From IMG/VR virus record IMGVR_UViG_3300017728_000079, positions 1 through 28,365 of that record: a DNA stretch of 28,365 bases, one strand, 5' to 3'. Made by a program: the position numbers and the translations under genes. This DNA comes from a virus. Under the pieces are notes generated by a model. It searched no databases. It saw nothing but the letters and a program-made list of their open reading frames with translations, and was not told the DNA's origin. Below are positions 14,301-20,226 of this stretch, one piece after another (the first letter of the stretch is position 1; every line of letters starts with the position of its first letter).

Positions 14301-14459
14301 TTATTTAAATAAGCTTTGAAAATTAAAATAAGTAAACAATAAAGTTAGTTCAGTAAATAAAAATACAAAATAAACGTCTGTTCTTTTTCTACGATTATGA
14401 AAAGAGTGTAGATAACTAAACACAAAAACAAACGAAGTTAAAACATAAAAGTTAAACAT
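14301..14459 (-). CDS. Small two-helix membrane protein (52 aa)
   Basis: A 52-residue frame, not a routine call. MFNFYVLTSFVFVFSYLHSF and DVYFVFLFTELTLLFTYF form two hydrophobic helices separated by the basic loop HNRRKRT, giving an N-out or hairpin topology. The ATG overlaps the previous stop (AATGTTTAA), with GAGG 3-4 bases upstream, so coupled to 14452. It ends 11 bases before the next ribosome-site ATG at 14289. Function unknown. Confidence 0.6.
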   Translation of the reverse strand: MFNFYVLTSFVFVFSYLHSFHNRRKRTDVYFVFLFTELTLLFTYFNFQSLFK

Positions 14460-15006
14460 TTTCCTCATAAAGATCATTAAGTTTTAAAAATTCATACCAG
14501 TTTTCCAGCTCAGCATTTGAAGGCTTAGTTAACACAGACTCCTTGATAATTTGAATTTCTTGTGCTACGTCTTGAAAGTCTTCAATAACTTCTTCACTGT
14601 TTTTAGTAACTTTACGTTTAAAAGCAGGCACCGTTTTTTTGGCTTTCCTATATTCAGGCAAAATTTCAATATCAAGCTTAACGGGTGTATTTCCTAAAAG
14701 GGGAAAGTTTTTCGATATAGAATGAGCAACTGTGAGTATGTTATCAGGCTGGTCAAATTTAGAGCCTTTGTATCTAACTTCAAATATCTCAACAGGATCT
14801 AAATCAGTTCCTTCAACCTTAGAAAATCTAGCCCACCCAAAGCCTTCACGATTAACATGATTAAGAAAAGTAGAACCTTCACTGCAGTCAGGAATAAGGT
14901 TTAAAAAACTTTGAAAAGCTTGTGAGTCTTTTGGGATCTTGACCCATGTATTTCCTCTTCCTTTATATTTCTCTTGTATTTGTTTTTTAAATTTATTTTT
15001 TGACAT
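14452..15006 (-). CDS. Paralogue 3 of a local three-member family
   Basis: A 184-residue protein. The core from residue 13 (KYKGRGNTWVKIP), through GFGWARFSKVEGTD, FEVRYKGSKFDQ and LLGNTPVKLDI, is shared with 12533 and, less clearly, 11181. The C-terminus is a Lys/Glu-rich linker and a short helix (ENWYEFLKLNDLYEEN). Promoter at 15039 and AAGGACAATA ribosome site. A single basic-to-acidic change along the chain suggests a linker domain. No function known; triplication in 4 kb suggests a gene family that expands within this phage. Confidence 0.7.
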   Translation of the reverse strand: MSKNKFKKQIQEKYKGRGNTWVKIPKDSQAFQSFLNLIPDCSEGSTFLNHVNREGFGWARFSKVEGTDLDPVEIFEVRYKGSKFDQPDNILTVAHSISKNFPLLGNTPVKLDIEILPEYRKAKKTVPAFKRKVTKNSEEVIEDFQDVAQEIQIIKESVLTKPSNAELENWYEFLKLNDLYEENV

Positions 15007-15038
15007 ATTATTGTCCTTGGTGGTTATTGGTTACATTA

Positions 15039-15068
15039 TATTATAAACATTAATTTTGAAAATTACAC
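15039..15068 (-). promoter_or_regulatory. Phage promoter, GTGTAA-N17-TATAATA
   Basis: Minus strand: GTGTAA 15068-15063, TATAATA 15045-15039, 17-base spacer, upstream of the gene starting at 15006. The -35-like box overlaps the last codons of the upstream gene. Confidence 0.8.
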
Positions 15069-15332
15069 TTTGAATATCTTCCTAAAAAAACTTGAAACTA
15101 CATCTTCTAGCTTGACAAAACTAACTTCCATCCATATCACAATTCTTAAAACAATCGAAGGATTTACAGAAATTAACATACGCTCAGCAGTTTTTGATTG
15201 CAACTTAGTTATATTTCCTGATGTTAATAATGTAACATTACCGTCAGCATTTACATAAACTAATATTGCGCCGTTTTCTTTTATTTCGTCAATAACTTGT
15301 CTCTGGACTTCGTTTCTATCTTTATCTTTCAT
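15063..15332 (-). CDS. Unrecognised small protein (89 aa)
   Basis: An 89-residue protein: a charged helix (RNEVQRQVIDEIKENG) then AILVYVNADGNVTLLTSGN, a strand pair with a turn, and a hydrophobic end (IVLRIVIWMEVSFVKLEDVVSSFF). ATG 15332 follows the previous stop by one base and AGAGATATAGC is a modest ribosome site. Its last bases carry the promoter box of the next gene. I do not recognise it. Confidence 0.6.
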   Translation of the reverse strand: MKDKDRNEVQRQVIDEIKENGAILVYVNADGNVTLLTSGNITKLQSKTAERMLISVNPSIVLRIVIWMEVSFVKLEDVVSSFFRKIFKV

Positions 15333-15333
15333 G

Positions 15334-15573
15334 CTATATCTCTATATCTATGTCAACAAAAACAAGTCTGTTCCACTTCGGTCCTAGCACTAAACTCGTT
15401 ATTTTACCCTTCCTACTTGTAATAATTTTCTTAAATTCATGATAAGACATTGTTCTGTTTTTCTTATTAAGACCTCTTACTTGAAAAAGCTGTAGCATTC
15501 TTTTTTTTTGTCTTTTGCTAAGCTTTAACTTATTAATACTATAAAAAAACTCTTTAACGTTTTCTTCTGTCAT
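15334..15573 (-). CDS. Unrecognised small basic protein (79 aa)
   Basis: A 79-residue basic protein: a helical start (TEENVKEFFYSINKLKLSKRQKKRMLQLF), SYHEFKKIITSRKGK, and a strand end (ITSLVLGPKWNRLVFVDIDIEI). The helix-rich Lys/Arg pattern suggests nucleic-acid contact. It stops with TAG one base before the next ATG. The ribosome site is weak and translation may depend on the gene upstream (15579). No family recognised. Confidence 0.6.
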   Translation of the reverse strand: MTEENVKEFFYSINKLKLSKRQKKRMLQLFQVRGLNKKNRTMSYHEFKKIITSRKGKITSLVLGPKWNRLVFVDIDIEI

Positions 15574-15578
15574 TTGAT

Positions 15579-15689
15579 TTATAAAATTCCTAAAATAGAT
15601 AACGCAGTGCCTGACATAACTAATGCAACAGGTAAAAATGTTAGGCAGAAAAAAATGAACGATACTATACTGAGATTATCAATTTTCAT
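15579..15689 (-). CDS. Single-helix membrane peptide (36 aa)
   Basis: A 36-residue frame overlapping the previous stop as ATGA. After MKIDNLS it is hydrophobic throughout (IVSFIFFCLTFLPVALVM, then a Gly/Ser turn and LSILGIL). It may be a small membrane protein made by re-initiation after the 15686 gene, without its own strong ribosome site. Confidence moderate because the frame is short. Confidence 0.5.
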   Translation of the reverse strand: MKIDNLSIVSFIFFCLTFLPVALVMSGTALSILGIL

Positions 15690-15895
15690 AGAAAACTTTC
15701 TATTTTATCTGCATCAATGTAGCAAGTAAAGAAGTCATGTGATGGAATCATTACTTCATAATACTCATATCCATCTTCACGATACCCGTGAATTATTTTT
15801 GCATGCGCAAAAATATTTTCAAGCTTATCTCCCGAGACATATAAATAATCAACCAAGACTGGAATCCACTCATGTTTGTTTGAATCTTTCTTCAC
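15686..15895 (-). CDS. Unrecognised small protein, SH3-like (69 aa, GTG start)
   Basis: A 69-residue protein: WIPVLVDYLYVSGDKLENIFAH, AKIIHGYREDGYEYYEVMIP and FFTCYIDADKIESF give a strand-rich small domain, similar in plan to the product at 13213. The start is GTG at 15895; AAAGAAA lies about 8 bases upstream and no ATG is available in front. Function unknown. Confidence 0.6.
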   Translation of the reverse strand: MKKDSNKHEWIPVLVDYLYVSGDKLENIFAHAKIIHGYREDGYEYYEVMIPSHDFFTCYIDADKIESFL

Positions 15896-15911
15896 TTACA
15901 TTTCTTTCTAT

Positions 15912-16208
15912 TTAATAGAGATCACCTGGGTTTGGTGTCGGATTATGTGAAGGATATAATATATCACGAGGAGTTTTTTTGATATCTGTATAAATATGTT
16001 TAACAGAAACTCCCTGGATGTAATAGTCGTTTATTGTAATGTCACAATAAGTTTTTGGTTGATAATTTTCAAACGATATACTGTCAACTGGTGTAAAATT
16101 AAATCTTGAGCATATCTTAGCAAGTTCTTTTTCTGGCGGATCGTTTGAGTCTATACGCCTTTGTACGTAACCTTTACCATCAAAATATATCTTGTTTAAT
16201 TGAATCAA
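15912..16208 (-). CDS. Unrecognised protein (98 aa, TTG start)
   Basis: A 98-residue protein starting at TTG 16208, with AAGGAG 6 bases upstream and a promoter just before that. IYFDGKGYVQRRIDS, an acidic helix (EKELAKICSRFN), then TYCDITINDYYIQGVSVKHIYTDI and a Pro-rich end (HNPTPNPGDLY). It could be a small structural or binding protein; not recognised. The good ribosome site makes the TTG start credible. Confidence 0.65.
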   Translation of the reverse strand: MIQLNKIYFDGKGYVQRRIDSNDPPEKELAKICSRFNFTPVDSISFENYQPKTYCDITINDYYIQGVSVKHIYTDIKKTPRDILYPSHNPTPNPGDLY

Positions 16209-16226
16209 TTTTTTCTCCTTATATAA

Positions 16227-16256
16227 TATTATAAATACAATATATTTAAATTACAC
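16227..16256 (-). promoter_or_regulatory. Phage promoter, GTGTAA-N17-TATAATA
   Basis: Minus strand: GTGTAA 16256-16251, TATAATA 16233-16227, 17-base spacer, upstream of the gene starting at 16208. Confidence 0.8.
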
Positions 16257-16664
16257 ATAAAAAGACTTTTTAGTTTTTCTTTTTTTAGGAACGTAGTGCG
16301 GATTTTCTCTATAAGTGTTCCATCTTTCATGTACGTCTAAAACTTTGTTTCCTTCTCTTTTTACTAAATACATTTTAGTAGCGGAGACCTTTGTTCCATT
16401 ATACCACTTGCTAAACTCTTTAAATATATTCTTAAGTCTTATGTGATGGTAATTACTTTCGTTGTTTAGAACTCTACTTTTACAAAAGTCACTGAAAACT
16501 AAATCAATATTCTGATGGCTGTCATAATCCAGTAAATCTTTCATTAAGTTTTTTAATATCAATGTTGAAGATTTTGTTTCTCCAATGTCAAAAAACTTAT
16601 ATTTTCCTTCTGGCAATTCTTCACATAGTCTAGGATGTGTAATTCCAAATACTACACTAATCAT
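16251..16664 (-). CDS. Unrecognised protein (137 aa)
   Basis: A 137-residue protein. A strand start (ISVVFGITHPRLC), then helices with conserved-looking charge patterns (ILKNLMKDLLDYD, IDLVFSDFCKSRVLN), SKWYNGTKVSATKMYLVKREG and a very basic tail (VPKKRKTKKSFYV). AGGAG lies 9 bases before the ATG. The basic tail suggests nucleic-acid binding. It overlaps the previous gene by 8 bases. No family recognised. Confidence 0.65.
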   Translation of the reverse strand: MISVVFGITHPRLCEELPEGKYKFFDIGETKSSTLILKNLMKDLLDYDSHQNIDLVFSDFCKSRVLNNESNYHHIRLKNIFKEFSKWYNGTKVSATKMYLVKREGNKVLDVHERWNTYRENPHYVPKKRKTKKSFYV

Positions 16665-16875
16665 TATAGTTAACTCCTGTTATTTTATGTAAGTCTGAAA
16701 CTAAAGCTGTTTCTATTCTATTTTCTAATAAGACTTCAACAAAGTCTAAAGACATATTATATACAATATCTTCGTCATATCTCAATTCTCTTTCAGATTC
16801 TAAAGCAATAATAATTTCAATTGGATCAAAACCGTTATCAAGAATATAAATTTTACCTTTTTTTATTTGTGCCAT
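16657..16875 (-). CDS. Unrecognised small acidic protein (72 aa)
   Basis: A 72-residue protein from ATG 16875; the longer frame starts inside the zinc-finger gene and lacks a ribosome site. QIKKGKIYILDNGFDPIEIIIALESERELRYD, then VYNMSLDFVEVLLENRIETALVSDLHKI. Strands then helix. It overlaps the upstream gene by 23 bases and the downstream gene by 8. Not recognised. Confidence 0.6.
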   Translation of the reverse strand: MAQIKKGKIYILDNGFDPIEIIIALESERELRYDEDIVYNMSLDFVEVLLENRIETALVSDLHKITGVNYND

Positions 16876-17038
16876 TAACCCAATCTTTATTGCAGTGAAT
16901 GCACCAGTCGTCACATTTATTGCAGCCGTAATACTCTGACATTGATCTTTCACATTCATGCATATAGAAAGCAACTGTTTTATTTTTGCAATACGGGCAT
17001 TTTTCTAGTTTATTTTCTACTTCTTTTTTTTTAGCCAT
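16853..17038 (-). CDS. Small zinc-binding protein (61 aa)
   Basis: A 61-residue protein with CPYCKN, then MHECERS, YYGCNKCDDWCIHCNKDW: two CxxC motifs plus a further cysteine cluster, about 8 cysteines and 2 histidines in 40 residues. This suits two zinc sites. The N-terminus is basic. It overlaps the nucleotidyltransferase-like gene by 8 bases. Zinc binding is likely; the partner is unknown. Confidence 0.7.
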   Translation of the reverse strand: MAKKKEVENKLEKCPYCKNKTVAFYMHECERSMSEYYGCNKCDDWCIHCNKDWVNGTNKKR

Positions 17039-18014
17039 TTTGTTGACTCATTTCATGTGTTGCCCAATCAACTTCAATAATTTTACTTCGCATAAAACCA
17101 TACCCGCAGTTACTTTTTATTCTATTCATATGAGTAAACATCCCTAGGAAAAGACAGAGCTCATTACTGTCTAGATTAATACTAGAATGAAGATTCTTTA
17201 TAACGCTAGCAATATCAAATGTTCCATGATAAATATCAGGCCACTTCCCTTGTAGTATCTTATATAGATAGTCTTTTATTTGATTTCTAAAATTCTCATT
17301 ATCATCAATGTTAAACATATACTTTCTTGTATACTTTGTTATTCTACCAGATAGGTATGGAGATTCAACTTTCTCAATGTTCAAAAGTCCTCTGGAATTA
17401 TAAAACTCTGCAAAGCCTGTGTAGTGCAAGTAGTATTCACCATTCTTAAAAGATATTGCGAGTTTAGAATTAGAAAAATCAAAGTTATCAAAGCATTCTT
17501 TAATATCCTTAAAGATGAATTTATTAATAAATTGTGTTTGTATTACACTAAACGCTAGATTTTCTTTCGATACTTCGTCAACATATTTAACCTTATTTTG
17601 CTTGCAAATTTTATTTAATGCATTTAGATTTCTTTCATAATTAAAAGTAAAAGGAAGATCAAAGCTATTTACATCTTTAATTGTATCACTTACTCTGCTA
17701 AGATAAAAACCATCAGACATTATTTCTTCTCTAATAGCTTTGACTCTATTACTAATTGTACTAGTGATATCTCTGACTTTATCTTCATTACTTGAAAAGA
17801 CATCAATGTCTCCTGTGTTATAAAAATACTTATATACTTTTTCTAAAGTCTGACTAGCGTTAGAATTAAGTTCCTTACTGATGATTCTTGGAAAGCCACC
17901 TGCAATCCAAGCATCTTCTTTTAGATAGTCATAAATGTCAATTGTTTTAAACAAATTAGAAAGCACATATTGAATGTGGCTAGGAAGTTTAACAGAGTTG
18001 ATATGATTATTCAT
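17031..18014 (-). CDS. Nucleotidyltransferase-fold phage protein
   Basis: A 327-residue protein. The N-terminal segment AWIAGGFPRIISKE (about residues 35-48), then TGDIDVFSSNE, gives the G-G...D-x-D plan of the polymerase-beta/poly(A)-polymerase-head superfamily. A later FDFSNSKLAISFKNG also recurs in viral members. A glycine-rich residue set and an acidic pair remain, so metal binding is possible. Substrate unknown; CCA addition cannot be assumed. AAAGGAC precedes the ATG. Long helical C-terminus (SVIKNLHSSINLDSNELCLFLGMF). Other members occur in giant viruses and phages. Confidence 0.6.
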   Translation of the reverse strand: MNNHINSVKLPSHIQYVLSNLFKTIDIYDYLKEDAWIAGGFPRIISKELNSNASQTLEKVYKYFYNTGDIDVFSSNEDKVRDITSTISNRVKAIREEIMSDGFYLSRVSDTIKDVNSFDLPFTFNYERNLNALNKICKQNKVKYVDEVSKENLAFSVIQTQFINKFIFKDIKECFDNFDFSNSKLAISFKNGEYYLHYTGFAEFYNSRGLLNIEKVESPYLSGRITKYTRKYMFNIDDNENFRNQIKDYLYKILQGKWPDIYHGTFDIASVIKNLHSSINLDSNELCLFLGMFTHMNRIKSNCGYGFMRSKIIEVDWATHEMSQQNG

Positions 18015-18120
18015 TTATTTTTAGTCCTTTAAAACAGGATTAACGTATAATTATTTTTGATTTAATTTGCTGTCTATAACACGCTACTATTAGATTGCTT
18101 TAACTTGATAATATTATACG

Positions 18121-18939
18121 TTAGAACAGTCTGGAATAGTCCTCAACCAAGTCAGACATGCTAATTGAAGGATTTCCAACAGTGTCATATTTATGCGTGT
18201 CATTGTTTTCTTTACTATACATTTTTTCAAACAGCTTTCTAAAATTATCAAATACTTGCGAATCGCATTTTATAAAGTAGTGTGAAGACGGTGATATATT
18301 TTTATCAAATTTAAAAATCTTACCAGCGTTAACGCCGACTCTTCTTATAGCAAATTTTGGATTTTCTTCTTTTGAAACCCAAGACCAATCTTTATGGTTT
18401 TTGCTTCTTAATATAGCTTTTCGCTTGAAGCTTTTCCATTCCCAGACTTGAAAGGTGCACGGCACAGAATAATCAGTGTTGTCAACTAGCTTGAACGATT
18501 TTTTTTCTAAAATTTCTTCATATACTAAATGGAAGTGTTTATTTAACCTATTAATTACTGACTCTTTGCGAAACGTTCTAGGAACAATAAAAGCTATATA
18601 TTTGGCAAATGAAGCGCTATGATTGAAAAATTTAATTGCTAAAGATGAGTTTTTACCAAAAGGAGGATTTCCTACTACGCAAATGCTGCTGTATGATTTT
18701 ATTAAGTTACTGCTATCGAAACTAAAAAAGTCTTGCTTTTTTATTTCTTTATGTTTAGGGTCAATATCTAGACCAATTCTTTTCCCTTTAGGCAAAAAGT
18801 TATAAAAAGAACCAGACCCAGCTGATGGTTCTATATACATGTCTATGTTTTTGTATTTGTTTTGTAACTTTTTAATTAAGGTATGCGCAACTGCATCTTT
18901 TGTATAAAATTGATCGTTCGTTACTTCGCTCTTAATCAT
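18121..18939 (-). CDS. N6-adenine DNA methyltransferase
   Basis: A 272-residue class I methyltransferase. DQFYTKDAVAHTLIKKL precedes motif I (IEPSAGSGSF, about residues 36-45) and LDIDPKH forms motif II. The catalytic NPPFGK (about 91-96) marks N6-adenine methylation. A target-recognition region follows, with conserved pairs (WSWVSKEENPKFAIRRVG). It overlaps the endonuclease-like gene by 4 bases (ATGA), and AAAGGAAATACA is its ribosome site. It would protect sites cut by its partner. Sequence specificity cannot be read from the sequence. A type II arrangement is inferred. Confidence 0.85.
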   Translation of the reverse strand: MIKSEVTNDQFYTKDAVAHTLIKKLQNKYKNIDMYIEPSAGSGSFYNFLPKGKRIGLDIDPKHKEIKKQDFFSFDSSNLIKSYSSICVVGNPPFGKNSSLAIKFFNHSASFAKYIAFIVPRTFRKESVINRLNKHFHLVYEEILEKKSFKLVDNTDYSVPCTFQVWEWKSFKRKAILRSKNHKDWSWVSKEENPKFAIRRVGVNAGKIFKFDKNISPSSHYFIKCDSQVFDNFRKLFEKMYSKENNDTHKYDTVGNPSISMSDLVEDYSRLF

Positions 18940-19598
18940 TGTATTTCCTTTAAAATATGAAAAAACTTTGATGGGTACATCATTATATTGTTTTCATGCC
19001 CAGATTTTATTATCTGAAACGTTCTTGTTTCTTTGCTTGTAGTTGACATATTAGGCGGCTCATTGCAAACTATAGTATGGAATTTCCAGCCATTAGCATG
19101 ACATATATCATATAAGCTGTTTTTTTCAATAGAGTTATATTTTTCGCCCCTGTTTAGCTGTTGACCTCCACCCCAAAGACTTACTTGAATATAGCAGACT
19201 GCATTATAGTCTTTGCTTTTAATTAAGAGATCAATCTTGTCTATTGGAATATCTTTTTTCAAGAAGTCAGGGAATAAACAGCTTTTCTTATCTATCTGAG
19301 TATATATTTCAACATCTTTTCCCGCTGTTATTTTTAAAGAATTGCTAAGTATAAATTCTTCAAAGAGGTCACCACGTTTTTTTGCTATAGCTTGCGACTT
19401 TATTAAGCTTATATTTAGTTTTTCTAAATCTAGCAAGATATCCGCGCCATACTTTTCAGTTAATAAAGATATGTTTTTCTGCCTTAATAAAAGCTTTTTA
19501 ATTTCTTCAAGTTTTAAATCACTAAATCCTTTATAATCAAATGATTTTTTCCACTGTTCTATTAGATCATACTTTATGTTGTTTAGTTTTTTTTTCAT
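18936..19598 (-). CDS. Probable type II restriction endonuclease
   Basis: A 220-residue protein encoded directly before the methyltransferase. The core KIDLLIKSKDYNAVCYIQVSLW (residues 121-142, Asp123 and Gln138) is followed by GGGQQLNRGEKY (143-154). This is a PD-(D/E)xK-like layout in which the usual E-x-K is replaced by Q-x-S, while GGQQ-NRG-KY looks like a conserved finishing motif. N-terminal 100 residues are helical. A helix-strand end (GWKFHTIVCNEPP) follows. Its own promoter lies at 19648. Family call rests on position beside the methyltransferase and the D...Q pattern. Confidence 0.6.
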   Translation of the reverse strand: MKKKLNNIKYDLIEQWKKSFDYKGFSDLKLEEIKKLLLRQKNISLLTEKYGADILLDLEKLNISLIKSQAIAKKRGDLFEEFILSNSLKITAGKDVEIYTQIDKKSCLFPDFLKKDIPIDKIDLLIKSKDYNAVCYIQVSLWGGGQQLNRGEKYNSIEKNSLYDICHANGWKFHTIVCNEPPNMSTTSKETRTFQIIKSGHENNIMMYPSKFFHILKEIQ

Positions 19599-19647
19599 TT
19601 TTTAAATTTTTCTTTTAATTTAAATTTAATATTGTTTTTGTTTTTTA

Positions 19648-19677
19648 TATTATAATATAAATATTTTTATTTTACAC
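19648..19677 (-). promoter_or_regulatory. Phage promoter, GTGTAA-N17-TATAATA
   Basis: Minus strand: GTGTAA 19677-19672, TATAATA 19654-19648, 17-base spacer, directing transcription of the restriction operon starting at 19598. It is in the divergent gap with the gene at 19690; no GTGTAA promoter is seen on the plus side. Confidence 0.75.
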
Positions 19678-19689
19678 ACAAGGAAAAAA

Positions 19690-20226
19690 ATGAGGATCAA
19701 ACAAAACAGAATATCTTGGGAAAGTGCAAACAGTTTATATCAATTAGAATCAAAAGATATTGTTTTTGTTCTCGAGCAGAATGGAGTTCAAGTTAAAAAC
19801 ATTTCACCAGCTGGATCTTTAAGAAGAGGTAGAAAAACAATAGGTGACTTAGATATTGTTGTTGAAGTAGACAACCCCCAGCTCGCTGGCAAAACATTAA
19901 AAGACATAATGAATTACCAGTTTTTCACTAAAGGATCTTTTTATAAAGGCCGAATACTTGATATGGGTATTGATTTATTTATTGCTGGTCATCATAATTA
20001 TTATTCTATGCTTTTCTTTTTAACTGGTTGTGAAGACTGGAACTTAAGAATTATGAAGCACTTAAGAAATAACACAGACTTAAGATATACACCTTTTAGA
20101 TTTATTAACAAAATCAACAAAGAAGTCTATGACTTTAAGTCAGAAGAAGACATATTTAGACTTATTAATCATAATTATATATTACCAAAAGATAGAATAC
20201 CACAAAATATAAATTTCGGAGAATAA
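19690..20226 (+). CDS. Minimal family X DNA polymerase-like protein
   Basis: A 178-residue protein matching the palm and thumb of family X polymerases. SPAGSLRRGRKTIGDLDIVVEV has the GS residues 42-43 and catalytic Asp53 and Asp55; MGIDLFI gives the third acidic residue, Asp95. YYSMLFFLTGCEDWNLRIMKHL and the closing EEDIFRLINHNYILPKDRI match the last part of PolX. The usual helix-hairpin-helix finger domain and PHP domain are absent, so it is a core of half the size of Pol beta (335 residues). It could fill short gaps, with the ligase at 5316 sealing them. AAGGA lies 6 bases before the ATG. It is directly followed by the 20227 gene. Confidence 0.8.
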   Translation: MRIKQNRISWESANSLYQLESKDIVFVLEQNGVQVKNISPAGSLRRGRKTIGDLDIVVEVDNPQLAGKTLKDIMNYQFFTKGSFYKGRILDMGIDLFIAGHHNYYSMLFFLTGCEDWNLRIMKHLRNNTDLRYTPFRFINKINKEVYDFKSEEDIFRLINHNYILPKDRIPQNINFGE

